Below are positions 1-5,570 of a DNA stretch of 5,570 nucleotides, piece by piece. A program made the position numbers and the translations under genes. Under the pieces are notes generated by a model. That model saw only the letters and a program-made list of their open reading frames with translations, did no database searches and had not been told where the DNA came from. The DNA is from Gammaproteobacteria bacterium (GTDB lineage Bacteria; Pseudomonadota; Gammaproteobacteria; SZUA-140), in the NCBI GenBank assembly GCA_026982145.1, contig JALSHQ010000060.1:1-5570 (forward strand), in the 5' to 3' direction. Positions within the stretch are counted from its first letter, which is position 1. Each line of letters opens with the position of its first letter.

Positions 1-3000
1 GTTTGCAAGATAGCTCTTGGTCACCTTCGCCCCTGCGGCCAACCCTCCTGGGCCACCATCGGAAACTTTACCCAACAATATTTTTTCTACGCGCTGAAGA
101 ATATCGCTCTCCATAATACGGCGCTCGTCATGCAGATCTTTTTTGACTTTTTTCAACTCAGCCTTTTCGATCTCTAGTGCGCGCGAATCCTTTTCTACCC
201 CATCACGGGTAAAAACACGCACATCGATCACCGTTCCGTTCATGCCCGAGGGTACGCGTGACGAGGTGTCTTTTACGTCGGACGCCTTCTCACCAAAAAT
301 GGCACGCAGGAGTTTCTCTTCTGGGGTCAGTTGGGTTTCACCTTTAGGTGTGACCTTGCCCACTAAAATATCACCCGGCCCAACTTCTGCACCAATATGA
401 ACAATGCCTGACTCATCCAATCGAGAGAGCGCGCCTTCGCCAACATTTGGAATATCACAGGTGATCTCTTCGGAGCCCAGCTTTGTGTCTCGTGCCACAC
501 AGGTCTGCTCTTCGATATGAATCGAGGTGTAGCGATCTTCCTCAACCACACGCTCAGAGATCAGAATTGAATCCTCAAAGTTGTAGCCATTCCAAGGCAT
601 AAAGGCCACAAGCATATTTTGCCCCAGCGCAAGCTCTCCGGTCTCGGTCGATGAGCCATCTGCCAGCACATCCCCCTTAGCAATCACATCACCTAGAGTA
701 ACCAGAGGTTTCTGATTAATGCAGGTGTTTTGATTTGAACGGGTATATTTGATTAAATTATAGATATCGACACCCGGTTCACCACTGGCGGTCTCACTGT
801 CGTTCACACGTACCACGATGCGCCCTGCATCGACGATATCAACCACGCCGCCACGTGTTGCAACTACCGCAACACCTGAATCAACGGCCACAGCACGCTC
901 CATGCCTGTGCCCACTAATGGCTTATCTGCACACAGTGCAGGCACCGCCTGGCGTTGCATATTGGAGCCCATCAAGGCGCGATTAGCATCATCATGCTCT
1001 AGGAATGGGATCAGTGAAGCAGCCACAGAGACGATCTGTTTCGGCGAAACATCCATAAATTCCACCCGATCAGGACTTGACAGTGCAAATTCATTTTCGT
1101 GACGACATGAGACCAGCTCGTCAGTTAATACACCCTCTTTATCAAGCGAGGTATTCGCCTGCGCGATGATGTAGCGCCCCTCTTCAATGGCTGAGAGGTA
1201 CTCAATATCATCCGTAACTTTACCCTCTTCCACCTTACGATAAGGGGTTTCAAGGAAGCCATACTCATTGGTACGTGCATAAACCGCGAGTGAATTAATC
1301 AAGCCAATGTTCGGCCCTTCAGGGGTTTCAATCGGGCAGACACGGCCGTAGTGAGTAGGATGCACATCACGCACTTCAAAACCGGCACGCTCACGCGTTA
1401 ACCCGCCCGGCCCTAGCGCCGAAACACGGCGTTTGTGGGTCACTTCTGAAAGAGGATTATTTTGATCCATAAACTGCGACAACTGACTAGAACCAAAAAA
1501 CTCTTTGATCACGGCCGTCACAGGCTTAGCATTAATCATCTCTTGAGGCATCAACCCTTCGGACTCTGCCAGCGCAAGGCGTTCACGTACTGCACGCTCG
1601 ACGCGTACCAAGCCAACGCGGAACTGGTTTTCAACCATCTCACCCACACAACGAATGCGGCGGTTACCTAGGTGATCAATATCATCAACCGTACCACGGC
1701 CATTTTTAATATCGATCAGCACTTTTAGCGCGTCAATAATATCTTCGTTAGAGAGCACGCCTTCGCCGACAATTTCAGAACGACCCACACGGCGGTTGAA
1801 TTTCATCCGCCCAACAGCGGAGAGGTCATAGCGGTCAGAGTTAAAAAAGAGGTTCTGAAAGAGCGCCTCTGCAGACTCTTTTGTGGGCGGCTCACCCGGA
1901 CGCATCATGCGGTAAATTTCAACCTGCGCCTCAAGTTTATTGCGAGTATGGTCAAGGCGCAGTGTGTCAGAGATAAACGGCCCTTGGCCAAGATCATTGG
2001 TATATAGGGTTGTCAGTTCATCAAGCTCCAGCGACACTAGTTTTTCAAGTAATTCTTCTGTGATTTCACTGTTAGCATCGGCCACCACTTCGCCCGTTTC
2101 TTGATCAAAAATATCACGAGAAATGGTTTTGCCAATCAGGTACTCGTCAGGTACTACAATGCTTTTGATGCCTGCCTTTTCCATTTCGCGGATATGGCGC
2201 GCAGTAATACGACGACCCGCCTCTACAATCACTTTGCTTTTCGCTTTAATCTCAAAGGAGAGTGTTTCACCGCGCATGCGCTCTGCGACTAATTCCAGTT
2301 TGATGCCATCTTTTGAAAACTCAAAGTGGTCTGTCTCGAAAAACATTTCAAGAATCTGTTCATTAGTGTAGCCCAAGCAGTGCAACAACACCGTCACTGG
2401 CAATTTTCTGCGACGATCGATACGTACAAATACGCAATCCATCGGATCAAATTCGTAGTCTAGCCACGAACCACGGTAAGGAATCACGCGTGCAGAAAAA
2501 AGCAGTTTTCCTGAAGAATGAGTCTTGCCTTTGTCGTGGTCGAAAAACACACCGGGCGAGCGATGGAGCTGCGATACAACAACACGCTCTGTGCCATTAA
2601 TAACGAATGTTCCGTTATTGGTCATCAGCGGGATTTCGCCCATGTAAACTTCTTGTTCCTTGATGTCTTTCACAACCTTGCGGCTTGCAGGCGCATCCTT
2701 GTCATAAATCACAAGGCGCACTTTTACACGCAAGGGCGCTGAGTAGGTTACCCCTCTCATTTGGCACTCTTTTACATCAAAGACTGGGGTGCCTAGTTGG
2801 TAGCTGACATACTCTAATGCGGCATTACCAGAATAGCTCGTAATGGGGAAGACTGATTTGAATGCGGCCTGAAGTCCCTGATCGACCCTTTCGTCTGGAC
2901 TCGCTGCGCTAGCCTGTAAAAAGGACTGATAGGATTCGATCTGGGTCGCCAATAAGTATGGAACGTCCAGAATACTAGGACTCTTACCAAAGTCCTTACG

Positions 3001-3033
3001 AATACATTTCTTCTCAGTAAATGAGTATGCCAT
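1..3033 (-). CDS. rpoB: RNA polymerase beta subunit, 3' end cut off by window edge
   Basis: Beta is one of the two large catalytic subunits of DNA-dependent RNA polymerase. The frame is open without interruption for 1011 codons from ATG at 3033 to base 1, where the gene leaves the window; about a quarter of the usual 1340-1360 residues is missing, including the KMAGRHGNKG active-site segment and the C-terminal clamp. The start MAYSFTEKK matches the family N-terminus. Visible landmarks are NGTERV (146-151), the rifampicin region [17 protein letters not shown]...[12 protein letters not shown] (about 514-543), [10 protein letters not shown] (566-575) and [11 protein letters not shown] (812-822) with the Glu820/Asp821 pair near the active site. 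Numbering is E. coli plus 7. Asp523, His533, Ser538, Pro571 and Ile579 equal the wild-type E. coli rifampicin-site residues 516, 526, 531, 564 and 572, so sensitivity is expected. The cut falls inside the lineage-specific insertion SI2. rpoC should follow. Confidence 0.98.
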   Translation of the reverse strand, partial: MAYSFTEKKCIRKDFGKSPSILDVPYLLATQIESYQSFLQASAASPDERVDQGLQAAFKSVFPITSYSGNAALEYVSYQLGTPVFDVKECQMRGVTYSAPLRVKVRLVIYDKDAPASRKVVKDIKEQEVYMGEIPLMTNNGTFVINGTERVVVSQLHRSPGVFFDHDKGKTHSSGKLLFSARVIPYRGSWLDYEFDPMDCVFVRIDRRRKLPVTVLLHCLGYTNEQILEMFFETDHFEFSKDGIKLELVAERMRGETLSFEIKAKSKVIVEAGRRITARHIREMEKAGIKSIVVPDEYLIGKTISRDIFDQETGEVVADANSEITEELLEKLVSLELDELTTLYTNDLGQGPFISDTLRLDHTRNKLEAQVEIYRMMRPGEPPTKESAEALFQNLFFNSDRYDLSAVGRMKFNRRVGRSEIVGEGVLSNEDIIDALKVLIDIKNGRGTVDDIDHLGNRRIRCVGEMVENQFRVGLVRVERAVRERLALAESEGLMPQEMINAKPVTAVIKEFFGSSQLSQFMDQNNPLSEVTHKRRVSALGPGGLTRERAGFEVRDVHPTHYGRVCPIETPEGPNIGLINSLAVYARTNEYGFLETPYRKVEEGKVTDDIEYLSAIEEGRYIIAQANTSLDKEGVLTDELVSCRHENEFALSSPDRVEFMDVSPKQIVSVAASLIPFLEHDDANRALMGSNMQRQAVPALCADKPLVGTGMERAVAVDSGVAVVATRGGVVDIVDAGRIVVRVNDSETASGEPGVDIYNLIKYTRSNQNTCINQKPLVTLGDVIAKGDVLADGSSTETGELALGQNMLVAFMPWNGYNFEDSILISERVVEEDRYTSIHIEEQTCVARDTKLGSEEITCDIPNVGEGALSRLDESGIVHIGAEVGPGDILVGKVTPKGETQLTPEEKLLRAIFGEKASDVKDTSSRVPSGMNGTVIDVRVFTRDGVEKDSRALEIEKAELKKVKKDLHDERRIMESDILQRVEKILLGKVSDGGPGGLAAGAKVTKSYLAN

Positions 3034-3038
3034 TTGGG

Positions 3039-3057
3039 ATCCTCAACTTTTAGTTGA
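3039..3057 (-). promoter_or_regulatory. rpoB ribosome binding site with overlapping small hairpin
   Basis: On the mRNA, GAGGAU (3044-3039) lies 5 bases before the rpoB ATG and is a good Shine-Dalgarno sequence. Just upstream, UCAACU and AGUUGA (3057-3052 and 3048-3043) can form a 6-bp stem with an AAA loop. Its last two bases are the first two of the Shine-Dalgarno sequence, so folding would partly cover it. The site is clear; a regulatory role for the small stem is inference. Confidence 0.75.
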
Positions 3058-3064
3058 AATCTGA

Positions 3065-3088
3065 ACCTGTGATGGTGCGATCACAGGT
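3065..3088 (-). repeat. Perfect 9-bp stem-loop upstream of rpoB
   Basis: ACCUGUGAU and AUCACAGGU form a perfect 9-bp stem with a 6-base loop (CGCACC on the mRNA), 31 bases before the rpoB start. No U-run follows on the transcribed strand, so it is not a standard terminator. It may serve as an RNA-processing or stability element, or keep the rpoB translation start separate from the upstream structures. The structure is visible; the function is inferred. Confidence 0.6.
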
Positions 3089-3107
3089 CACTTGGTACAA
3101 CAAAATC

Positions 3108-3125
3108 TGTCGTCATTAAACGACA
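3108..3125 (-). repeat. Small stem-loop in rplL-rpoB spacer
   Basis: UGUCGU and ACGACA can pair as a 6-bp stem with a 6-base loop (UUAAUG). It begins at the end of the U-rich tract that follows the larger terminator-like hairpin, so the polymerase would make it only if it reads through. It is short and could be chance. Confidence 0.4.
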
Positions 3126-3177
3126 AAAACAAATAAGCAGAAGCAGGCCAGCAACCCATGGCTGCAAGCCCACTTCT
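3124..3177 (-). terminator. Terminator-like hairpin with U-tract between rplL and rpoB (candidate attenuator / RNase III site)
   Basis: On the mRNA, AGAAGUGGGCUUGCA (3177-3163) can pair with UGCUGGCCUGCUUCU (3153-3139). This gives 14 pairs (three G-U) and one U-U mismatch, with a 9-base loop. The stem is followed by GCUUAUUUGUUUUUG (3138-3124). A long stem followed by a U-rich tract is the layout of an intrinsic terminator, although the tract starts three bases late and is interrupted, which suggests partial termination. In E. coli the same spacer holds a partial attenuator and an RNase III processing site that lower rpoB expression relative to rplL. The irregular 15-bp helix would suit either role. 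The structure was found by eye, without an energy calculation. Confidence 0.6.
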
Positions 3178-3181
3178 TTTT

Positions 3182-3203
3182 TGGTTTGTCATTAGACAAA
3201 CCA
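3182..3203 (-). repeat. Perfect 9-bp stem-loop just after rplL
   Basis: UGGUUUGUC and GACAAACCA form a perfect 9-bp stem with a UAAU loop, 14 bases after the rplL stop codon. On the mRNA it is followed by an A-run rather than a U-run, so it is not an intrinsic terminator in the direction of the operon. Its place at the 3' end of rplL suggests a 3'-end stabiliser or part of an RNase III-processed structure together with the larger hairpin 4 bases downstream. Confidence 0.6.
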
Positions 3204-3217
3204 GGCATTGCGTCAGA

Positions 3218-3595
3218 TTATTTAATCTCGACTTCAGCGCCTGCTTCCTCCAGCTGCTTTTTAATCTCTTCAGCTTCGTCTTTGCTTGCGCCTTCTTTAA
3301 CAGGTGATGGTGAGCTTTCAACCAGCGTCTTGGCTTCTTTCAGACCCAAGCCGGTAATGCTACGAACAGCTTTAATAACTGAAACTTTGTTAGCACCAAA
3401 ACTTGTCATTACCACATCAAACTCTGTCTGCTCAGCAGCTGCTGCGCCAGCATCGCCAGCAGCAGGTGCTGCTACAGCAACAGCTGCTGCCGCAGAAACG
3501 CCAAACTTTTCTTCCATTGCAGCGATAAGGTCAACAACCTCAACTACTGTCATGTTAGAAATCGCATCTAAAATCTCTTCTGATGAAACCGCCAT
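3218..3595 (-). CDS. rplL: 50S ribosomal protein L7/L12
   Basis: L12 is the flexible stalk protein of the large subunit. Dimers bind the L10 C-terminal helix and recruit the translational GTPases (IF2, EF-Tu, EF-G, RF3). The product has 125 residues, against 121 in E. coli. Order: N-terminal dimerisation domain (1-33, ending MEEKFGVS), Ala-rich hinge (34-56), and C-terminal factor-binding domain (57-125) with the conserved [17 protein letters not shown] and TGLGLKEAK. The four extra residues are all in the hinge, so the tether is slightly longer than in E. coli. The start is ATG at 3595, with AGGAG (3609-3605) 9 bases upstream. Residue 2 is Ala, not the Ser that is acetylated to make L7 in E. 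coli. The gene lies 41 bases after rplJ and 184 before rpoB. Confidence 0.98.
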   Translation of the reverse strand: MAVSSEEILDAISNMTVVEVVDLIAAMEEKFGVSAAAAVAVAAPAAGDAGAAAAEQTEFDVVMTSFGANKVSVIKAVRSITGLGLKEAKTLVESSPSPVKEGASKDEAEEIKKQLEEAGAEVEIK

Positions 3596-3604
3596 GAAAA
3601 TCTA

Positions 3605-3636
3605 CTCCTAAAAAATTAAATATAAAACTAATGTAA
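3605..3636 (-). promoter_or_regulatory. rplL ribosome binding site with AU-rich upstream tract
   Basis: AGGAG at 3609-3605 is preceded by a 27-base stretch (3636-3610) that has only two G/C bases and no visible stem-loop. AU-rich unstructured RNA ahead of a Shine-Dalgarno sequence is known to bind ribosomal protein S1 and raise initiation. That would fit the need for several L12 copies per L10, both made from the same mRNA. The enhancer role is inference. Confidence 0.6.
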
Positions 3637-4161
3637 TTACGCTGCGTCTTTCTGGTTACGAACTGCATCCAAGGTGCGAGCCAACTTATTGTTGGGCTCG
3701 GCAAGAGTACGTACGAATTTCTCAATCGGTGCTTTCATTACCGACATCAACATTGAAATCGACTCATCCTTAGTTGGCATTGTCGCAAGCTTCTGCAGAT
3801 CCGACGGGTCAAGCAACTTGCCACGAAGCGCGATAGCTTTAACCACAAGCTTGTCGTTTTCCTTGGAAAAGTCATTGATAACACGTGCGGCTGCAGATGG
3901 CTCTTCATCCGAGAATGCCAAGAGCAGAGGGCCCACCAGTGAGTCTTTAATACACTCGAATTCGGTATTCTCTACCGCGCGTTTCGCTAATGTGTTTTTA
4001 ACAACACGTAGGGAAACACCAGATTCGCGCGCCTTTACTCGCAATGCTGTCATGTCACCTACTGAAATACCGCGATATTCCGCAGCAACAGCAGAGTGAG
4101 CATTCGTAGCACTGGTGGCCACTTCAGCAACGATCGCTTGTTTTTGAGCAAAAGTTAACAA
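3637..4161 (-). CDS. rplJ: 50S ribosomal protein L10, TTG start
   Basis: L10 anchors the L12 stalk to L11 and 23S rRNA, and with L12 it represses its own mRNA. The start chosen is TTG at 4161, giving 174 residues (MLTFAQKQAIVAEV...). AGGAGGT (4174-4168) sits 6 bases upstream, and the N-terminus then aligns with the family start MALNLQDKQAIVAEV, one residue shorter. An in-frame ATG at 4212 would add 17 residues with no family match and would put the Shine-Dalgarno sequence inside the gene, so it is rejected. The globular N-terminal domain (about 1-130) carries the conserved VVKNTLAKRAVE and VGPLLLAFS. The C-terminal helix contains KFVRTLAEPN followed by KLARTLDAVR, an extra 10-residue unit compared with E. 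coli (165 residues). The stop is TAA, 41 bases before rplL. The gene is preceded by a structured leader. Confidence 0.95.
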   Translation of the reverse strand: MLTFAQKQAIVAEVATSATNAHSAVAAEYRGISVGDMTALRVKARESGVSLRVVKNTLAKRAVENTEFECIKDSLVGPLLLAFSDEEPSAAARVINDFSKENDKLVVKAIALRGKLLDPSDLQKLATMPTKDESISMLMSVMKAPIEKFVRTLAEPNNKLARTLDAVRNQKDAA

Positions 4162-4167
4162 TCGTCT

Positions 4168-4174
4168 ACCTCCT
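4168..4174 (-). promoter_or_regulatory. rplJ ribosome binding site that fixes the TTG start
   Basis: AGGAGGT is a nearly complete anti-16S match, 6 bases before TTG at 4161-4159. No ATG, GTG or other TTG lies at a usable distance downstream, and upstream ATG codons at 4212 and 4194 lack a comparable site. A strong site with a weak start codon may suit a gene whose translation is under feedback control. Confidence 0.88.
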
Positions 4175-4183
4175 GAGTTATAA

Positions 4184-4201
4184 ACATTGAACATACAATG
4201 T
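4184..4201 (-). repeat. Small stem-loop 9 bases upstream of the rplJ Shine-Dalgarno sequence
   Basis: ACAUUG and CAAUGU can form a 6-bp stem with a 6-base loop (UAUGUU), ending 9 bases before AGGAGGU. It is AU-rich and weak alone. It could be part of the switch by which L10-L12 binding hides or exposes the rplJ start. Confidence 0.35.
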
Positions 4202-4215
4202 CTATTGATCACACA

Positions 4216-4235
4216 GAGTGCTTATAACAACACTC
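4216..4235 (-). repeat. Small stem-loop in rplJ leader
   Basis: GAGUG and CACUC form a 5-bp stem (a sixth U-G pair is possible) with a loop of about 10 bases. It lies between the candidate L10-binding region and the rplJ ribosome binding site. It is short and not diagnostic alone. Confidence 0.35.
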
Positions 4236-4252
4236 CACCTTTAATACGGTGA

Positions 4253-4360
4253 CCGTGATCAGGGAAAATCCTGTACGGAACCACCGCCTGCGCTGGCAAA
4301 AAGCAGATTAGATGCTTTTAATTAAGAGGTTTGCCATAAATTGCTTACCTCACCAGCGGT
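4253..4360 (-). promoter_or_regulatory. Candidate L10 (rplJ) autoregulatory leader, three-way junction
   Basis: By position this is where gammaproteobacterial operons carry the L10(L12) binding site for translational feedback. The mRNA can fold as a closing stem CGCUGG/CCAGCG (4358-4353 with 4296-4291) around two arms: GAGGU/ACCUC (4351-4347 with 4330-4326) and AAAAGCA/UGCUUUU (4319-4313 with 4305-4299). A further hairpin follows, CCGU-A-CAGG...CCUG-AUC-ACGG (4278-4253), with an uneven internal loop of 1 and 3 bases. The alternative strand GGCGGU (4288-4283) could compete for ACCGC (4360-4356), which would allow a switch. I see the pairings; identity with the Rfam L10_leader family rests on location and general shape. 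Confidence 0.65.
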
Positions 4361-4400
4361 CTTCGACGTCTGCTGAGCTTATGCTCAGCAGGGCCCAAAG
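4361..4400 (-). repeat. Long stem-loop at the start of the rplA-rplJ spacer
   Basis: CUGCUGAGC and GCUCAGCAG make a perfect 9-bp stem with an AUAA loop (4391-4370). Outside a 3-by-3 internal loop, CUUUGG and UCGAAG (4400-4395 with 4366-4361) can add six pairs, two of them G-U. No U-run follows on the transcribed strand, so it is not an operon-direction terminator. It may be the 5' part of the L10 leader or an RNase processing site between rplA and rplJ. Confidence 0.6.
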
Positions 4401-4427
4401 TTCTTTTTTTGTGCGCGCGATGCGCCT

Positions 4428-5129
4428 CTATACAGCGCTTGAAACTGTTGATTGATCAATGAGTATCCCCGGCCCCATGGTGCTAGAGAGAGAGATTTTC
4501 TTTAAATAAATCCCTTTCGCAGAGCTTGGCTTAGCCTTGGCGAGATCAGCCAGTAGCGCTTGCAGGTTCCCTTTCAGCGCTTCGGCGTCAAAATCTACTT
4601 TACCGATGGTGCAGTGAATGATGCCGCCTTTATCTGTGCGATACCGCACTTGACCCGCTTTAGCATTCTTAACGGCAGTGGCAACATCTGGTGTTACGGT
4701 GCCCACCTTAGGATTAGGCATCAGACCGCGCGGGCCAAGCACCTGCCCCAACTGCCCTACGACCCGCATCGCATCCGGGCTTGCGATGACAACATCAAAA
4801 TCAAGACTACCTTCTTTGATTGAAGCTGCAAGATCATCAAAACCCACAATGTCTGCACCAGCAGCTTGCGCTGCCTCGGCGTTGGCACCCTGTGCAAACA
4901 CAGCCACACGAACGGTCTTTCCTGTTCCATTGGGCAGCACAGTCGCGCTACGAACCACTTGATCTGATTTGCGCGGATCAACACCGAGGTTAATGCTTAC
5001 ATCAACGGATTCTTTAAACTTAACCGTTGAAAGCTCTTTTAAAATGGCGACGGCATCTTCAAAACCGTAAGCCTTGCCCGCTTCTACTTTTTCGAGAATT
5101 GTACGTGTGCGTTTTGTCAGCTTAGCCAT
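4428..5129 (-). CDS. rplA: 50S ribosomal protein L1
   Basis: L1 builds the mobile L1 stalk of the large subunit, which helps move deacylated tRNA out of the E site. It also represses translation of the rplK-rplA mRNA by binding a leader that mimics its rRNA site; that leader would be upstream of this window. The product has 233 residues, close to the 234 of E. coli, and starts MAKLTKRTR. Conserved stretches are [29 protein letters not shown], the hallmark [17 protein letters not shown] segment and [12 protein letters not shown]. The ATG at 5129 is preferred over an in-frame ATG at 5195 because the longer form would add 22 residues unlike any L1 and would overlap rplK. Only one base separates it from the rplK stop. 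The TAG stop is 266 bases before rplJ. Confidence 0.98.
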   Translation of the reverse strand: MAKLTKRTRTILEKVEAGKAYGFEDAVAILKELSTVKFKESVDVSINLGVDPRKSDQVVRSATVLPNGTGKTVRVAVFAQGANAEAAQAAGADIVGFDDLAASIKEGSLDFDVVIASPDAMRVVGQLGQVLGPRGLMPNPKVGTVTPDVATAVKNAKAGQVRYRTDKGGIIHCTIGKVDFDAEALKGNLQALLADLAKAKPSSAKGIYLKKISLSSTMGPGILIDQSTVSSAV

Positions 5130-5130
5130 C

Positions 5131-5562
5131 TTACACACCCTCCGTTTCAAGACCCATGCTGCGCGCTGTGCCCGCAAGGGTGCGCACTGCTGCATCCATA
5201 TCAGCTGCCGTTAGATCGGCCATTTTAGTGGTCGCGATCTCTTCAAGCTGGGCGCGTGAAACCTTGCCCACCTTGTTAGTGTTAGGCGTACCACTACCGC
5301 TTTTAATGCCCGCCGCTTTCTTTAGTAGAATCGCCGCCGGGGGTGTTTTGGTAATAAAGGTAAAGCTGCGATCAGAGTAAACTGAAATCACGACCGGAAT
5401 AGGAAGGCCTGCTTCCACGCCCTGAGTCTTGGCGTTAAACGCCTTGCAAAACTCCATAATGTTCACACCATGCTGACCTAGTGCAGGACCCACTGGTGGA
5501 CTCGGGTTCGCTTTGCCCGCAGGCACTTGCAGCTTAATATAAGCTTCTATCTTCTTTGCCAT
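5131..5562 (-). CDS. rplK: 50S ribosomal protein L11
   Basis: L11 binds the GTPase-associated centre of 23S rRNA with L10, contacts elongation factors, and is required for RelA activation by uncharged tRNA. It is also the thiostrepton target site. The product has 143 residues (142 in E. coli). The N-terminal domain (1-70) has the proline-rich thiostrepton-site helix [16 protein letters not shown] and FCKAFNAKT; the C-terminal rRNA-binding domain has [21 protein letters not shown] and ends [13 protein letters not shown]. The start is ATG at 5562 ([16 protein letters not shown]). Only 8 bases of upstream sequence are present, so the ribosome binding site, any promoter and the L1-binding leader are outside the window. 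The stop TAA is one base from rplA. Confidence 0.98.
   Translation of the reverse strand: MAKKIEAYIKLQVPAGKANPSPPVGPALGQHGVNIMEFCKAFNAKTQGVEAGLPIPVVISVYSDRSFTFITKTPPAAILLKKAAGIKSGSGTPNTNKVGKVSRAQLEEIATTKMADLTAADMDAAVRTLAGTARSMGLETEGV
5138..5143 (-). promoter_or_regulatory. rplA ribosome binding site inside the end of rplK
   Basis: GGAGGG overlaps the last rplK codons (GAG GGT of Glu-Gly, before Val and TAA) and lies 8 bases before the rplA ATG. With one base between rplK stop and rplA start, this layout predicts translational coupling: ribosomes finishing L11 restart on L1. That fits the known control of both genes by L1 at a single upstream site. Confidence 0.85.
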
Positions 5563-5570
5563 TTTATCTA

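Noticed and set aside
1400..1500. Search for rifampicin-resistance changes in the beta rifampicin region
   Set aside because: All residues checked (E. coli 516, 526, 531, and 564, 572 nearby) are wild type.
3186..3611. 141-codon open frame on the plus strand opposite rplL
   Set aside because: It is Ala/Ser/Thr-rich, exactly what the complement of the Ala-rich L12 hinge gives, and has no family resemblance. The minus-strand gene is certain.
3674..4099. 141-codon plus-strand open frame opposite rplJ, and similar ones opposite rpoB, rplA and rplK
   Set aside because: They are antisense shadows of conserved genes with no recognisable protein or own ribosome binding site.
4162..4212. In-frame ATG at 4212 that would extend L10 by 17 residues
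   Set aside because: The added residues match no L10, they would contain the AGGAGGT ribosome binding site, and the spot has no good site of its own. TTG at 4161 fits family length.
4370..4408. Plus-strand terminator: perfect stem at 4370-4391 followed by a T-run at 4402-4410
   Set aside because: The T-run begins 10 or more bases after the stem, too far for an intrinsic terminator, and there is no plus-strand gene to end.
4451..4460. Palindrome ATTGATCAAT
   Set aside because: It lies within the end of rplA and encodes the expected IDQS residues, so no separate role is needed.
4424..4462. Possible promoter before rplJ: TATAGA at 4432-4427 followed by a GC-rich stretch, with TTGATC upstream
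   Set aside because: The spacing from TTGATC to TATAGA is 21 bases and no good -35 lies at 16-18 bases, so an internal rplJ promoter cannot be supported from sequence.
5130..5195. In-frame ATG at 5195 that would extend L1 by 22 residues and overlap rplK
   Set aside because: L1 proteins start MAKLTKR, as seen from 5129, and a ribosome binding site sits directly ahead of that start.

Overview
This window is an ordinary, strongly conserved piece of a bacterial chromosome: the ribosomal-stalk and RNA polymerase operon rplK-rplA-rplJ-rplL-rpoB. All genes are on the minus strand, so transcription runs from the right edge (5570) to the left edge (1). The protein sequences (L11, L1, L10, L7/L12 and RNA polymerase beta) are proteobacterial and most like those of Gammaproteobacteria. 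Examples are the E. coli/Pseudomonas-like beta N-terminus, an unbroken rifampicin region, and a beta insertion where the window ends. Several features resemble Pseudomonas-type rather than enteric sequences, but I cannot name a genus.

Layout in transcription order: rplK (5562-5131) is complete, with only 8 bases of its upstream region in the window. rplA (5129-4428) follows after one base, with its ribosome binding site inside the last codons of rplK. A 266-base spacer (4427-4162) holds several stem-loops that fit the L10 autoregulatory leader. rplJ (4161-3637) starts at a TTG just after a near-perfect Shine-Dalgarno sequence. A 41-base AT-rich spacer leads to rplL (3595-3218). A 184-base spacer (3217-3034) is dense in stem-loops, including a terminator-like one that fits the attenuator/processing region known between rplL and rpoB in E. 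coli. rpoB starts at 3033 and runs off the left edge; its last quarter and rpoC lie outside.

Together, L11, L10 and L12 form the GTPase-associated stalk base and stalk of the 50S subunit, and L1 forms the opposite stalk. L1 (through the rplK leader, outside the window) and the L10-L12 complex (through the leader seen here) are known autogenous repressors in this operon family. The rplL-rpoB spacer separates high L12 output from lower polymerase output.

I see no mobile element, CRISPR array, tRNA, plus-strand gene or novel defence-like system. The most useful observations are a 10-residue duplicated module in the L10 C-terminal helix (predicting three L12 dimers per ribosome), the TTG start of rplJ, and the RNA structures in the two long spacers.
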